DNA of 64,000 bases from Flavobacterium sp. I-STPP5a. Lineage in GTDB: Bacteria; Bacteroidota; Bacteroidia; Flavobacteriales; Flavobacteriaceae. This document shows, in pieces, positions 1-7,762 of this stretch. The stretch is from assembly GCF_009764685.1 (NCBI RefSeq), contig NZ_VHLM01000019.1, positions 62,001-126,000 of the forward strand, given 5' to 3'. The notes beneath the pieces are model-generated. The model was not told the DNA's origin. It did no database searches and saw nothing but the letters and a program-made list of their open reading frames with translations. Made by a program: the position numbers and the translations under genes. Numbering within the stretch: position 1 is the first letter of the stretch; each line of letters starts with the position of its first letter.

Positions 1-2
1 AG

Positions 3-251
3 AAAAACGGAGAGGTGGATGAGAGCAACAATACAGATGTGTTTCCTGAACTAGTTTTGTCTAGAATTGCTGGTTATTTTTTTACGAATACTTTAAAATT
101 AGCACCAGATGAAGTCAATTTATTTTTGGATTATTGTAAAAACGAGACTGCTTCAAGTAAGTATTTAAAGGATATAGATACCTTTTTACTAATGGATTTT
201 TTGGTTAACAAGAACAAAGAATTTAAAAGATTCACTACTTTTGAAAAATGA
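3..251 (+). CDS. C-terminal tail of an unidentified protein (partial at window edge)
   Basis: The frame is open to the left edge of the window, so this is probably the last ~80 residues of a longer protein. An in-frame GTG at position 15 is the only candidate start inside the window and has no visible support. The tail is polar with a leucine/phenylalanine-rich centre and shows no motif I can name. The stop overlaps the ATG of the next gene by four bases (ATGA), so the two are translationally linked. In related flavobacteria the gene ahead of a DUF6702 protein and an M1 peptidase is often a carboxypeptidase-regulatory-domain protein; that identity is inferred from context only. Confidence 0.5.
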   Translation, partial: KNGEVDESNNTDVFPELVLSRIAGYFFTNTLKLAPDEVNLFLDYCKNETASSKYLKDIDTFLLMDFLVNKNKEFKRFTTFEK

Positions 252-751
252 AAAAAATAATTACAAGAGTTCTTTTTGTAGTACTCATTCTCTCTATGTC
301 ATCTTTTGCGGCACACAAATTTTATGTTGCCTTGTTTCAAGTAAATTATGTTTCTGAGAAGAAAATGATTCAAATCACGGCACGTATTTTTGTAGACGAT
401 TTGAATAATGCCTTGGAAAAAAAGCACAATAGAAAAGTAAATTTAGGTTCAGAAATGGAGACAGCTGAAGATGTCTTGCTTTTAAAAAAATATCTTAATG
501 AAAAGTGTATTATTAAAGTAGATGGACAAACTAAAGTTATAAATTTTGTGAGCAAAGAGATGGAAGGGGATGTGCTTATTTGTTATTTGAGTATCAAAGA
601 AATCAAAAAAATGAAGGCGCTAGATATATATAATGCAGTATTGACACAAAATAATGTTGAGCAACAAAACATTATGCATTTTAACGTTTTAGGGGTCAAA
701 AACACACTTTTATTTACGACATCAACATCAAAAGGAGTGTTAAAATATTAA
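248..751 (+). CDS. DUF6702 family exported protein
   Basis: A 167-residue protein with an N-terminal signal peptide (about residues 1-21, basic start then a hydrophobic stretch ending in SSFAA). The mature part begins HKFYVALFQVNY and alternates short beta-type segments, which fits the small DUF6702 proteins that Flavobacteriaceae encode next to M1 peptidases. The function is unknown; it is probably periplasmic or surface-associated. It overlaps the preceding reading frame by 4 bp and lies 63 bp before the peptidase gene, so the three probably form one operon. The family assignment comes from the sequence pattern and neighbourhood, not from a search. Confidence 0.7.
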   Translation: MKKIITRVLFVVLILSMSSFAAHKFYVALFQVNYVSEKKMIQITARIFVDDLNNALEKKHNRKVNLGSEMETAEDVLLLKKYLNEKCIIKVDGQTKVINFVSKEMEGDVLICYLSIKEIKKMKALDIYNAVLTQNNVEQQNIMHFNVLGVKNTLLFTTSTSKGVLKY

Positions 752-814
752 TTTGTACCTTTTTAAACAAAAAAAATATTATTTTCACGCATTGAAATAA
801 CCAGATTTCCAACT

Positions 815-3058
815 ATGAAAAAATTATCCTTATTCTTGCTGCTTCCTGCAATGCTATTTGCACAAGAGAAAACGGCACCTGTAACTCCTAAGCAAACAGG
901 CAGATATGACAACAACAAATTTAGCCAGATGTATGATGTTTTGGCAACGCCAAACATGTTTCGTACTGCATCTGGAGCACCAGGACCTGCTTACTACCAG
1001 CAACAAGCAGATTATAAAATTAACATTGAACTAGACGATAAAAAATCACGATTGACAGGTTCAGAAACCGTGACTTATTCTAACAACTCACCAGATACGT
1101 TAGAGTATTTATGGGTTCAATTAGATCAAAATCAAGCTGCTAAAAACTCGCAGACACCATTGGCAGACAGCCAAAGAATGGAGCAAGTTTTTCCAGCGGG
1201 AAGTTTTGCTACTAAATTTTTAAAAGAGCCAGCAGAACGCGGTTTTAATATTGAACAAGTTAAGGATGCTAAAGGAAATCCTTTATCGTACACGATTAAT
1301 CAAACCATGATGCGTATTAATTTGGCATCACCATTAAAACCGGGAGAAAAATTTTCTTTTTCTATCAACTGGTGGTACAACATTAATAATTATAGACTAG
1401 AAGGCGGTCGTTCTGGATATGAATTGTTTGAAAAAGAAGGCAACAAATTGTATGTAATTGCTCAGTTTTATCCAAGAATGGCGGTGTACAATGATGTTGA
1501 AGGATGGCAAAACATGCAGTTTTGGGGTACAGGAGAGTTTACATTGCCATTTGGTAATTTTGATGTAAATATCACAGTTCCTGCTGATCACGTAATGGAA
1601 GCAACAGGAGAGTTAACCAATAGAAGCGAAGTTTTTACTGCAGAGCAAGTAAAAAGATACGAATTGGCAACTAAATCATATGATAAACCAGTTGTTATTG
1701 TAACACAGGCAGAAGCTGAGGCGGCTGAAAAAGGTTTCTCAGACAAAAAGAAAACATGGAAATTCAGTGCTAAAAACGTTAGAGATTTTGGTATTGCAAC
1801 TTCTAGAAAATTCATTTATGATGCCATGGCGGTGAAACTAAATGATAAAACGGTAATGGCTGTTTCGGTTTACCCAAAAGAAGCCAACCCATTGTGGGGA
1901 GAAACTTCAACTAGAACAGTAGCTCATACTTTAAAAAGTTATTCAGCACATACGTTTGATTATCCGTATCCAAAAGCAGTTTCGGTTTCAGCAGAAGATC
2001 AAGGGATGGAATACCCAATGATTTGCTGGAATTACGGTCGCCCTGATGAAAAAGGAGTTACTAGTGAGCGTACTAAAAACGGAATGATAGGTGTGGTAAT
2101 TCATGAAGTAGGACATAACTTTTTCCCAATGATTGTAAACTCTGATGAGCGTCAATGGTCTTGGATGGATGAAGGATTGAACACGTTTATGCAATACATG
2201 GCTGAGCAAGAAATGAATGTTAATTTTCCTTCAAGCCGCGGACCAGCAAGTAAAATAGTTCCTTACATGAGTGGTGATCAAAAATTCTTAGAGCCAATCA
2301 TGTCAAATTCTGAAACTATAGTACAATTTGGAGCTAATGCCTACGGAAAACCTGCTACAGGATTAAACATTCTTAGAGAAACCATTATGGGTAGAGAATT
2401 GTTTGACCATGCGTTTAAGGTATATGCTAACAGATGGAAATTCAAGCACCCAACTCCTGAGGACTTTTTTAGAACTATGGAAGATGCTTCGGCAGTTGAT
2501 TTAGACTGGTTTTTTAGAGGATGGTTTTACTCCACTGATTTTGTAGATATTGGTGTAAAAGAGGTAAAACAATATTATGTATCAGAAACGGCAACAAAGG
2601 AATTAAAAGATGCAGTTGTTCGTAGAGGGCGTTTTGGTCAAGAAAAAGGACCATTCGTATACTTAGTTCCTGCTACAAGTGAGGAGTTAAGCGCTAAAGA
2701 TAAAAAAGCATTGGCTATTAACGAGGTAAGTTTATTATCTGAGTACGTAGAAAAAAACTTTACTGCCGAGGAAAAATCAGCATTAAAAGCACCAAAATAT
2801 TTTTACGAAGTGGAGTATAACAAGCCAGGAGGAATGTTAATGCCAATCATTGTGGAGTTAACGTATGAGGATGACTCAAAAGAAACGTTTAAATACCCAG
2901 CTCAAATTTGGAGAAAAAACAATGACACTGCTAAGAAAGTATACGCTACAGACAAAGCGATCAAAAAAATTGTTGTAGATCCAAAATTAGAAACGGCTGA
3001 TATTGATGTAACTAATAATACTTGGCCAAAAGAAGAAGTGAAATCAAAATTTGATTAA
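815..3058 (+). CDS. M1 family (aminopeptidase-like) zinc metallopeptidase
   Basis: A 747-residue exported protein with a signal peptide (residues 1-16, ending LFAQ). The zinc site is HEVGH near residue 430, followed by exactly 18 residues and then the glutamate of WMDEG, the HEXXH-x18-E arrangement of gluzincin M1 peptidases. The substrate-binding GxMEN motif upstream appears as the variant QGMEYPM, so exopeptidase specificity should not be assumed. The N-terminal third resembles the M1 beta-saddle domain and the C-terminal ~200 residues are lysine-rich beta structure. It probably degrades peptides in the periplasm or at the outer membrane. A strong hairpin terminator follows. Confidence 0.9.
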   Translation: MKKLSLFLLLPAMLFAQEKTAPVTPKQTGRYDNNKFSQMYDVLATPNMFRTASGAPGPAYYQQQADYKINIELDDKKSRLTGSETVTYSNNSPDTLEYLWVQLDQNQAAKNSQTPLADSQRMEQVFPAGSFATKFLKEPAERGFNIEQVKDAKGNPLSYTINQTMMRINLASPLKPGEKFSFSINWWYNINNYRLEGGRSGYELFEKEGNKLYVIAQFYPRMAVYNDVEGWQNMQFWGTGEFTLPFGNFDVNITVPADHVMEATGELTNRSEVFTAEQVKRYELATKSYDKPVVIVTQAEAEAAEKGFSDKKKTWKFSAKNVRDFGIATSRKFIYDAMAVKLNDKTVMAVSVYPKEANPLWGETSTRTVAHTLKSYSAHTFDYPYPKAVSVSAEDQGMEYPMICWNYGRPDEKGVTSERTKNGMIGVVIHEVGHNFFPMIVNSDERQWSWMDEGLNTFMQYMAEQEMNVNFPSSRGPASKIVPYMSGDQKFLEPIMSNSETIVQFGANAYGKPATGLNILRETIMGRELFDHAFKVYANRWKFKHPTPEDFFRTMEDASAVDLDWFFRGWFYSTDFVDIGVKEVKQYYVSETATKELKDAVVRRGRFGQEKGPFVYLVPATSEELSAKDKKALAINEVSLLSEYVEKNFTAEEKSALKAPKYFYEVEYNKPGGMLMPIIVELTYEDDSKETFKYPAQIWRKNNDTAKKVYATDKAIKKIVVDPKLETADIDVTNNTWPKEEVKSKFD

Positions 3059-3078
3059 TTACTTTTTTAATAAAATAC

Positions 3079-3117
3079 AATACCCCCAAAAGCAACTGCT
3101 CTTTGGGGGTATTTTTA
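3079..3117 (+). terminator. Rho-independent terminator after the M1 peptidase gene
   Basis: A 12-bp perfect stem (3079-3090 with 3102-3113) with a run of five C/G pairs and an 11-nt loop is followed by TTTT. It ends the operon that begins left of the window. Confidence 0.85.
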
Positions 3118-3151
3118 TGAAATAATTAAAAGTCAAACATTCAAAAAGTAA

Positions 3152-3159
3152 TATCTTTG
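3152..3159 (+). promoter_or_regulatory. Bacteroidota -7 element upstream of the tatA-like gene
   Basis: TATCTTTG is an exact match to the TAnnTTTG -7 consensus, 22 bp before the ATG at 3182. No convincing TTTG lies at the -33 distance, so this rests on the -7 box alone. Confidence 0.55.
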
Positions 3160-3181
3160 TAACCATAAAAAATATAAAATT

Positions 3182-3583
3182 ATGTTTGGTATAGGAGGAG
3201 GCGAATTAATTTTCATCATGTTTATTGTTCTTATGCTTTTTGGGTCAGATAAAATACCCGAAATTGCTAGAACCATGGGTAAAGCAATGGCACAGTTAAA
3301 AAATGCTACAAATGATATAAAAAGTGAAATTCAAAAAGGAGCAGAAACAAATGGTTTTGATACCAAATCTATTTCTAACATAACAGGATCGATTAATAGC
3401 GAAATCAATAAAGCGAAAGAATCTATCTTGGGAGACACCTCTCCATTTGATTCTATTACATCAGGTGTAACTGATGAGATTACGAAAGTAAAAGACAGTT
3501 TACTTGCAGAAACAAAACCTGTTGAAGAGGCAACTTCTTCACTTGAGGATGAAATTACAGGGCCTATTAAACGACAAATGTAA
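3182..3583 (+). CDS. TatA/TatE-type twin-arginine translocase subunit
   Basis: A 133-residue protein with one N-terminal transmembrane helix (about residues 5-20), then a conserved FGSDKIPEIARTMGK-type hinge and amphipathic helix, the TatA/B/E pattern. The C-terminal ~80 residues are polar and lysine/aspartate-rich, longer than classic TatA and closer in length to TatB. It would form part of the pore that exports folded proteins across the inner membrane. No tatC lies next to it. The stop and the next ATG share one base (TAATG), so translation of the PAP2 gene is coupled to it. Confidence 0.85.
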   Translation: MFGIGGGELIFIMFIVLMLFGSDKIPEIARTMGKAMAQLKNATNDIKSEIQKGAETNGFDTKSISNITGSINSEINKAKESILGDTSPFDSITSGVTDEITKVKDSLLAETKPVEEATSSLEDEITGPIKRQM

Positions 3584-4155
3584 TGCTAGAAAAACTACGT
3601 GCACTTGATGTAGAACTTTTTGTTTATCTCAATAGCCTTGGCAATGAAACCTTTGATGCAACTTGGTTATTTTTGACCAAACAAATCAATTGGCTTCCCT
3701 TTTTTTTATTGCTATTGTTTTTGGTTTACAAAAAATTAGGAAGCAAACAAACCTTGTATTTACTGCTATTTGTAGCGCTATTAGTCACCTTTACAGATCA
3801 AACTACAAACGCTTTCAAAAATGGTTTTCAGCGTTTGCGCCCTTGTAACAATCCAGATATTAATACTTTTATCAGGGTAGTTCAATCCAGAAGTTCTTAT
3901 AGCTTTTTTTCAGGGCATGCCGCAAATTCTATGGCTGTTGCTAGCTTTTTATACTTTGTATTTAAAAACAAAATCAAGTACTTCGGGTTTTTATTTCTTT
4001 GGCCTTTAGTTTTTGCGTACAGTAGGATTTATCTAGGCTTGCATTATCCTTTAGACATACTCACGGGCTATTTCTTCGGCTTTGTTTTTGGGTATCTAAT
4101 GCACCTTATGTACAAAAAAGCACAAAAGAAATATTTCCCTCAGGAGCTTTCATAA
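3583..4155 (+). CDS. PAP2 superfamily membrane phosphatase
   Basis: A 190-residue integral membrane protein with about five hydrophobic helices. All three PAP2 motifs are visible: K-x6-RP (KNGFQRLRP, about residues 79-87), SGH within FFSGHAAN where the usual proline is F, and SR-x5-H-x3-D (SRIYLGLHYPLD). Such enzymes dephosphorylate lipid phosphates, for example undecaprenyl pyrophosphate or phosphatidylglycerol phosphate, at the membrane; the substrate cannot be told from sequence. It is translationally coupled to the upstream tatA-like gene. Confidence 0.88.
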   Translation: MLEKLRALDVELFVYLNSLGNETFDATWLFLTKQINWLPFFLLLLFLVYKKLGSKQTLYLLLFVALLVTFTDQTTNAFKNGFQRLRPCNNPDINTFIRVVQSRSSYSFFSGHAANSMAVASFLYFVFKNKIKYFGFLFLWPLVFAYSRIYLGLHYPLDILTGYFFGFVFGYLMHLMYKKAQKKYFPQELS

Positions 4156-4164
4156 CTCTTTTTA

Positions 4165-4275
4165 TTTAGTAGCTTTTTCCTGCTATCCGCTGTATTCCCG
4201 ATCAAAAAAACTACGGCAAAAGAGCCTTGTTTTTTAAGATCGGGAGATGCCGCTTCTATCAGGGCTAGGGCAGTT
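4165..4275 (+). repeat. Intergenic inverted-repeat element, possible terminator
   Basis: The gap between two convergent genes contains CCCGATC (4197-4203) and its complement GATCGGG (4238-4244), extended inward by A-run/T-run pairing (AAAAAAAC with GTTTTTT). The surrounding words (CTGCTATCCGCTGTATT on one side, ATGCCGCTTCTATCAGGGCT on the other) match an intergenic element I recall from Flavobacterium genomes. That recollection cannot be verified here. It may act as a bidirectional terminator. Confidence 0.45.
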
Positions 4276-4296
4276 GTTTTCAGTAGAATTTTTAAA

Positions 4297-4938
4297 CTAA
4301 AGAACTCTACTTACCGTTAATCCATCACGAATAGGTAGTAAAACGGTCTCTACTCTTGGATCTCTTGCTAATAAACGATTGTATTCTAGTAATATTTTCG
4401 TACTCAAATCTTTAGGATTCAGGGGTTCTAAAACCTTTCCGCTCCATAAAACATTATCAGATAGAATAATCCCTCCTTTATTCATTTTGGGCACGATCAA
4501 TTCAAAATAGTTCAAGTAGTTTTCTTTATCAGCATCAATAAAAACCAAATCAAATTTTAAGTCAATCGTTGGGATAATGTCAACTGCTTCGCCGAGATGT
4601 TGAACAATTTGCGCACCCCAAGGCGATTTGTCAAAATGTTTCCGTTGAAAATCAACTAATTCTTCTTTGATGTCAATCGTGTGCAGTTGTCCGTTTTCTT
4701 GCATGCCTTCGCACAAACACAATGCTGAATAACCAGTATAGGTTCCAATTTCCAGAATATTCAGAGGTCGAATCAACTTTGACAACATACTTAAAACCCT
4801 ACCTTGAAAATGCCCACTTAACATTCGCGGAAGCAAAATCTTTTGGTACGTTTCTTTGTTTAAAGCTGCTAATAATGCAGGCTCTTTTTCGGAATGTTGC
4901 TCAATGTAATCTTCTAATTCTGGTGAAATGAAATGCAT
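4297..4938 (-). CDS. Class I SAM-dependent O-methyltransferase
   Basis: A 213-residue cytosolic protein of the family 3 (catechol/caffeoyl-CoA type) O-methyltransferases. Visible motifs are the SAM-binding ILEIGTYTGYSAL segment (about residues 60-72), the acidic IDIKEE turn at strand 2, and DLVFIDADKENYLNYF, which contains the metal- and catechol-binding aspartates. Length is normal for the family. The substrate is unknown. Its ATG shares one base with the stop of the upstream RelE/ParE-type toxin gene (TAATG on the minus strand), an unusual arrangement suggesting co-translation with the toxin-antitoxin pair. Confidence 0.88.
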   Translation of the reverse strand: MHFISPELEDYIEQHSEKEPALLAALNKETYQKILLPRMLSGHFQGRVLSMLSKLIRPLNILEIGTYTGYSALCLCEGMQENGQLHTIDIKEELVDFQRKHFDKSPWGAQIVQHLGEAVDIIPTIDLKFDLVFIDADKENYLNYFELIVPKMNKGGIILSDNVLWSGKVLEPLNPKDLSTKILLEYNRLLARDPRVETVLLPIRDGLTVSRVL

Positions 4939-5237
4939 TATCTTAAACTTTTTATTGGATTTTGAAAAGTGTTAAATATTCGAACAATGTAAATGGTATT
5001 GTGATGAAATTGGTAAAGTACTTTATAATTTCGGATAATTATTCTCTTGCAATCAATTCGGTATTCATCAATTTGAAATTGATCAGGGAAAGTGGTTGCC
5101 TTTATACTTTCGAAAATTTCATTAGTTATTCTAGTTGCAACATTAGGAGAGATCTTTTGTTCCAGCGAAAAATAAATTTCTTTTAAATCAAGTTTTGCAT
5201 TTGTAGTCCAAAAGATTGGATACTTTGGATTACTCAT
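4938..5237 (-). CDS. RelE/ParE-family toxin
   Basis: A 99-residue basic protein with the ParE/RelE pattern: an N-terminal FWTTNAKLDLKEIYF helix region, then IDEYRIDCKRIIIRNYKVLYQF, and a final strand IYIVRIFNTFQNP. This resembles plasmid-stabilisation toxins that either cut mRNA on the ribosome or inhibit gyrase; which one cannot be decided. It overlaps the upstream antitoxin gene by 8 bp and its stop overlaps the start of the methyltransferase gene. Confidence 0.8.
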   Translation of the reverse strand: MSNPKYPIFWTTNAKLDLKEIYFSLEQKISPNVATRITNEIFESIKATTFPDQFQIDEYRIDCKRIIIRNYKVLYQFHHNTIYIVRIFNTFQNPIKSLR

Positions 5238-5481
5238 TTTTCCAAGTTTTCATTTCTTCAATAAGATTTTCTTGAGAAACTACTCTGTTGTATTTAATAT
5301 CTTCTAGACCTTCTTCAACTTTATTATGATATTCTGAGATTGTTAAGGAATTTCCTTTAACATCGTAAGAAACAATTTCATTCAAATAATTGTCAAATAC
5401 CGAAGAAACAATACGCAATAAACGTTCGTCGGCATTTTCAATTTGCATTTGAATTTTCTGTTTTAATTCTGGAAGTCCCAT
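5230..5481 (-). CDS. Putative antitoxin of the RelE/ParE-type module
   Basis: An 83-residue acidic protein starting MGLPELKQKIQ at 5481. A longer in-frame start at 5610 would add 43 hydrophobic, low-complexity residues and run into rlmN on the other strand, so the internal ATG is chosen. The -7 box at 5502-5509 agrees with this start. The N-terminal half forms a helix with an ADERLLRIVSSVFD segment and the C-terminal half ends LIEEMKTWKNE, which could wrap the toxin. I do not recognise a named DNA-binding family. The 8-bp overlap with the toxin gene is typical of such modules. Confidence 0.72.
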   Translation of the reverse strand: MGLPELKQKIQMQIENADERLLRIVSSVFDNYLNEIVSYDVKGNSLTISEYHNKVEEGLEDIKYNRVVSQENLIEEMKTWKNE

Positions 5482-5501
5482 GTCTATTACTGTTAGAAAA
5501 A

Positions 5502-5509
5502 CAAAGTTA
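5502..5509 (-). promoter_or_regulatory. -7 element for the antitoxin-toxin-methyltransferase operon
   Basis: On the minus strand TAACTTTG matches TAnnTTTG, 20 bp before the antitoxin ATG at 5481. It supports the short antitoxin start. No clear -33 box is seen. Confidence 0.5.
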
Positions 5510-5561
5510 CAAAATATAATTTTGAGGGTTAAAAAAAATCCATATAATTCAAAATTGTCAT

Positions 5562-5569
5562 TAAATTTG
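5562..5569 (+). promoter_or_regulatory. Candidate -7 element for rlmN
   Basis: TAAATTTG matches TAnnTTTG and ends only four bases before the rlmN ATG, so transcription from here would give an essentially leaderless mRNA. No -33 TTTG is visible, so a chance match in AT-rich sequence is possible. Confidence 0.35.
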
Positions 5570-5573
5570 CAGC

Positions 5574-6617
5574 ATGGAAATCGAAAAAAAAGATATAAGA
5601 TCCCTTTCAAAAGAACAATTGCGTGATTTTTTTGTTGCCAATAATGACAAAGCCTTTAGAGGAAATCAGGTATATGAATGGTTGTGGAGCAAAGGAGCGC
5701 ACAGTTTTGAGGACATGACCAATGTTTCTAAACAAACTAGGACTATGCTGGAAACGCATTTTGTGATCAATCACATCAAAGTAGATACCATGCAACGCAG
5801 CGAAGACGGAACCGTAAAAAATGCGGTTCGGTTACACGATGGTTTAGTAGTAGAGTCGGTTTTGATACCTACAAATACACGAACTACCGCTTGTGTTTCG
5901 AGTCAAGTAGGGTGTAGTTTAGATTGTAATTTTTGCGCCACAGCGCGATTAAAAAGAATGCGTAATCTGGAACCTGCTGAAATCTATGATCAGGTAATTG
6001 CTATTGATAAAGAAAGCCGTTTGTATTACAATCATCCGTTGTCGAATATTGTTTTCATGGGAATGGGAGAGCCATTGATGAATTACAACAATGTTTTGAA
6101 GGCCATTGAAATGATTACTTCCACTGAAGGATTAGGGATGTCTCCAAAAAGAATTATGGTTTCCACTTCGGGAGTTCCTAAAATGATTAAAAAACTAGCC
6201 GATGACGATGTGAAATTCAAACTAGCTGTCTCATTACACTCGGCAATAGATGAAGTTCGTGCACGTATTATGCCTTTTAGTGCTAATTTTCCTTTGGCTG
6301 AATTACGGGAATCATTAGAATATTGGTACCGAAAAACCAAAAGCAAAATTTCCTATGAATATGTAGTTTGGAAAGGCATCAACGACACTAAAGAAGCGGT
6401 CGATGCATTAGTCAAATTTTGTAAATATGTTCCTTGCAAAGTGAATCTTATCGAATACAACCCAATCGATGATGGGGAATTTCAACAAGCATCGGAGGAA
6501 TCCATAAATGCTTATATAAAAGCACTTGAAGCTAGCGGAATTGTGGTAAAAGTGCGTAGAAGTAGAGGTAAAGATATTGATGCTGCCTGCGGACAATTGG
6601 CCAATAAAGAAGCATAA
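5574..6617 (+). CDS. rlmN: Dual-specificity 23S rRNA/tRNA adenine-C2 methyltransferase RlmN
   Basis: A 347-residue radical-SAM enzyme that methylates C2 of A2503 in 23S rRNA and, in characterised members, A37 of some tRNAs. The CxxxCxxC cluster motif CSLDCNFC lies near residue 115 and binds the 4Fe-4S cluster. GMGEPLMNY follows, then the conserved catalytic region DIDAACGQL near the C-terminus with the methyl-accepting cysteine. Length is standard. It is transcribed divergently from the toxin-antitoxin operon and ends in a shared bidirectional terminator. Confidence 0.96.
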   Translation: MEIEKKDIRSLSKEQLRDFFVANNDKAFRGNQVYEWLWSKGAHSFEDMTNVSKQTRTMLETHFVINHIKVDTMQRSEDGTVKNAVRLHDGLVVESVLIPTNTRTTACVSSQVGCSLDCNFCATARLKRMRNLEPAEIYDQVIAIDKESRLYYNHPLSNIVFMGMGEPLMNYNNVLKAIEMITSTEGLGMSPKRIMVSTSGVPKMIKKLADDDVKFKLAVSLHSAIDEVRARIMPFSANFPLAELRESLEYWYRKTKSKISYEYVVWKGINDTKEAVDALVKFCKYVPCKVNLIEYNPIDDGEFQQASEESINAYIKALEASGIVVKVRRSRGKDIDAACGQLANKEA

Positions 6618-6657
6618 AAAAAGCTGTCCGAAAAGTACTTTTGGACAGCTTTTTTTT
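6616..6657. terminator. Bidirectional terminator between rlmN and the phosphatase gene
   Basis: AAGCTGTCC pairs with GGACAGCTT around an AAAAGTACTTTT centre. A-runs on the left and T-runs on the right give a U-tract in both directions, as expected between convergent genes. Confidence 0.9.
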
Positions 6658-6668
6658 GAGCAATTAAT

Positions 6669-7757
6669 TTATTTTACTACTGAAGAGATTTCTTTCGCAA
6701 TAGGATGATTGGCTTCAAATGTATAACCCATAATCTTAGCTATAGTTTGTGCAAATTGATCTTGATACAATTGATTGTCCTCTTTCATTTCCCCTTTTGC
6801 TTCAATTTTTGGTCCCATAGCAGCAAACCATATTTCTGAAGCGTCTTTTATTTGTGGTCCATGACTCGTCCATTCTGCTTTTATAAGATCGCCTCTGCCA
6901 TGATCTGTTGTAAATACTAAAGCCGTTTTGTCTTTGTATTGAGGATCGTTTTGTACAAAGTCCCAAATCTCTTTGATCCAAGCATCCACTTGATGTGCCG
7001 CATCTAAATAGGAACGATAAAAGCCTGCATGAGCCCACTCATCCGTTTCGCCATAGGATATGTACAATACTTTTGGTTTGTTTGTTTTCAATTCTTCAAG
7101 AGCACCATAATGTGTAAATACATCCAAACATTCCTCCTCGTGAAAAGGTTTAAATGAATCTGCTAGCATAGCATTAATTAATTTTTGTCTCTCTGTAGGT
7201 GATTTTCCTCCTACCTTATCAAAAGCAGATACCACTGGAAAACCTGCTCTTTTTTCGTTTAGGATATTATCAAAAGCATCCCATGCTCCAAAAGCAGCAA
7301 CTTTGCCTTTTATTTTTGCTTGTTTGCTTAAGAATTCTAAAACAGTAATATTTGGATTTGCAGGATACTTGTTTGTATTGATTAAAGTATCAGCGTAGCC
7401 TGTCATGATTTCGTTATAACCGGGATAACTAAACCAATAGGGATTGGCGTTATTTACCTTGTTGCCAAGGTTTCTGTTACCATAAATCTGTCCTTTTTTT
7501 GCTAGAACAGACCACATAAAAGGCATTAATTTTTCTCTTCGCTCGTTTACATTTTCAGCCCAATATTTTTTATAAATATAAGCACTGTCGTTTTGATTGA
7601 ATTTTTTGTCCTTTGCTAAAGCTTCATCCATTCCTTTGAAAGCCTCTTGCCATCTAAATCCATCAGTGGTGATGATAATGATGTTCTCTGCTTTTTGGGC
7701 TTGCGAATTCACCGCAACAAGAAGGATCAGAATTAAAAATATTTTTTTCATTTTCAT
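6669..7757 (-). CDS. Secreted alkaline phosphatase superfamily enzyme (phosphodiesterase/phosphoglyceromutase-like)
   Basis: A 362-residue protein with a signal peptide (about residues 1-20, ending NSQAQ). The fold signature is the metal-binding start IIIITTDGFRWQEAF, a central YGETDEWAHAGFYRSYLDAA segment, and TTDHGRGD near residue 285, the pattern of the alkaline phosphatase/sulfatase/phosphopentomutase superfamily. It probably hydrolyses a phosphate mono- or diester outside the inner membrane. It is the last gene of a SusC-SusD-phosphatase operon, 5 bp after susD, so it likely acts on the ligand that the SusCD pair imports, or frees a product for import. Confidence 0.8.
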   Translation of the reverse strand: MKMKKIFLILILLVAVNSQAQKAENIIIITTDGFRWQEAFKGMDEALAKDKKFNQNDSAYIYKKYWAENVNERREKLMPFMWSVLAKKGQIYGNRNLGNKVNNANPYWFSYPGYNEIMTGYADTLINTNKYPANPNITVLEFLSKQAKIKGKVAAFGAWDAFDNILNEKRAGFPVVSAFDKVGGKSPTERQKLINAMLADSFKPFHEEECLDVFTHYGALEELKTNKPKVLYISYGETDEWAHAGFYRSYLDAAHQVDAWIKEIWDFVQNDPQYKDKTALVFTTDHGRGDLIKAEWTSHGPQIKDASEIWFAAMGPKIEAKGEMKEDNQLYQDQFAQTIAKIMGYTFEANHPIAKEISSVVK

Positions 7758-7762
7758 TTCAA

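Noticed and set aside
1397..2209. Minus-strand reading frames of 60-75 codons inside the M1 peptidase gene
   Set aside because: They are shadows of a well-supported coding frame and contain no recognisable domain or start signal.
5482..5610. Longer N-terminus for the antitoxin
   Set aside because: The extra 43 residues are low-complexity and hydrophobic, overlap the divergent rlmN gene, and lie upstream of a good -7 box.
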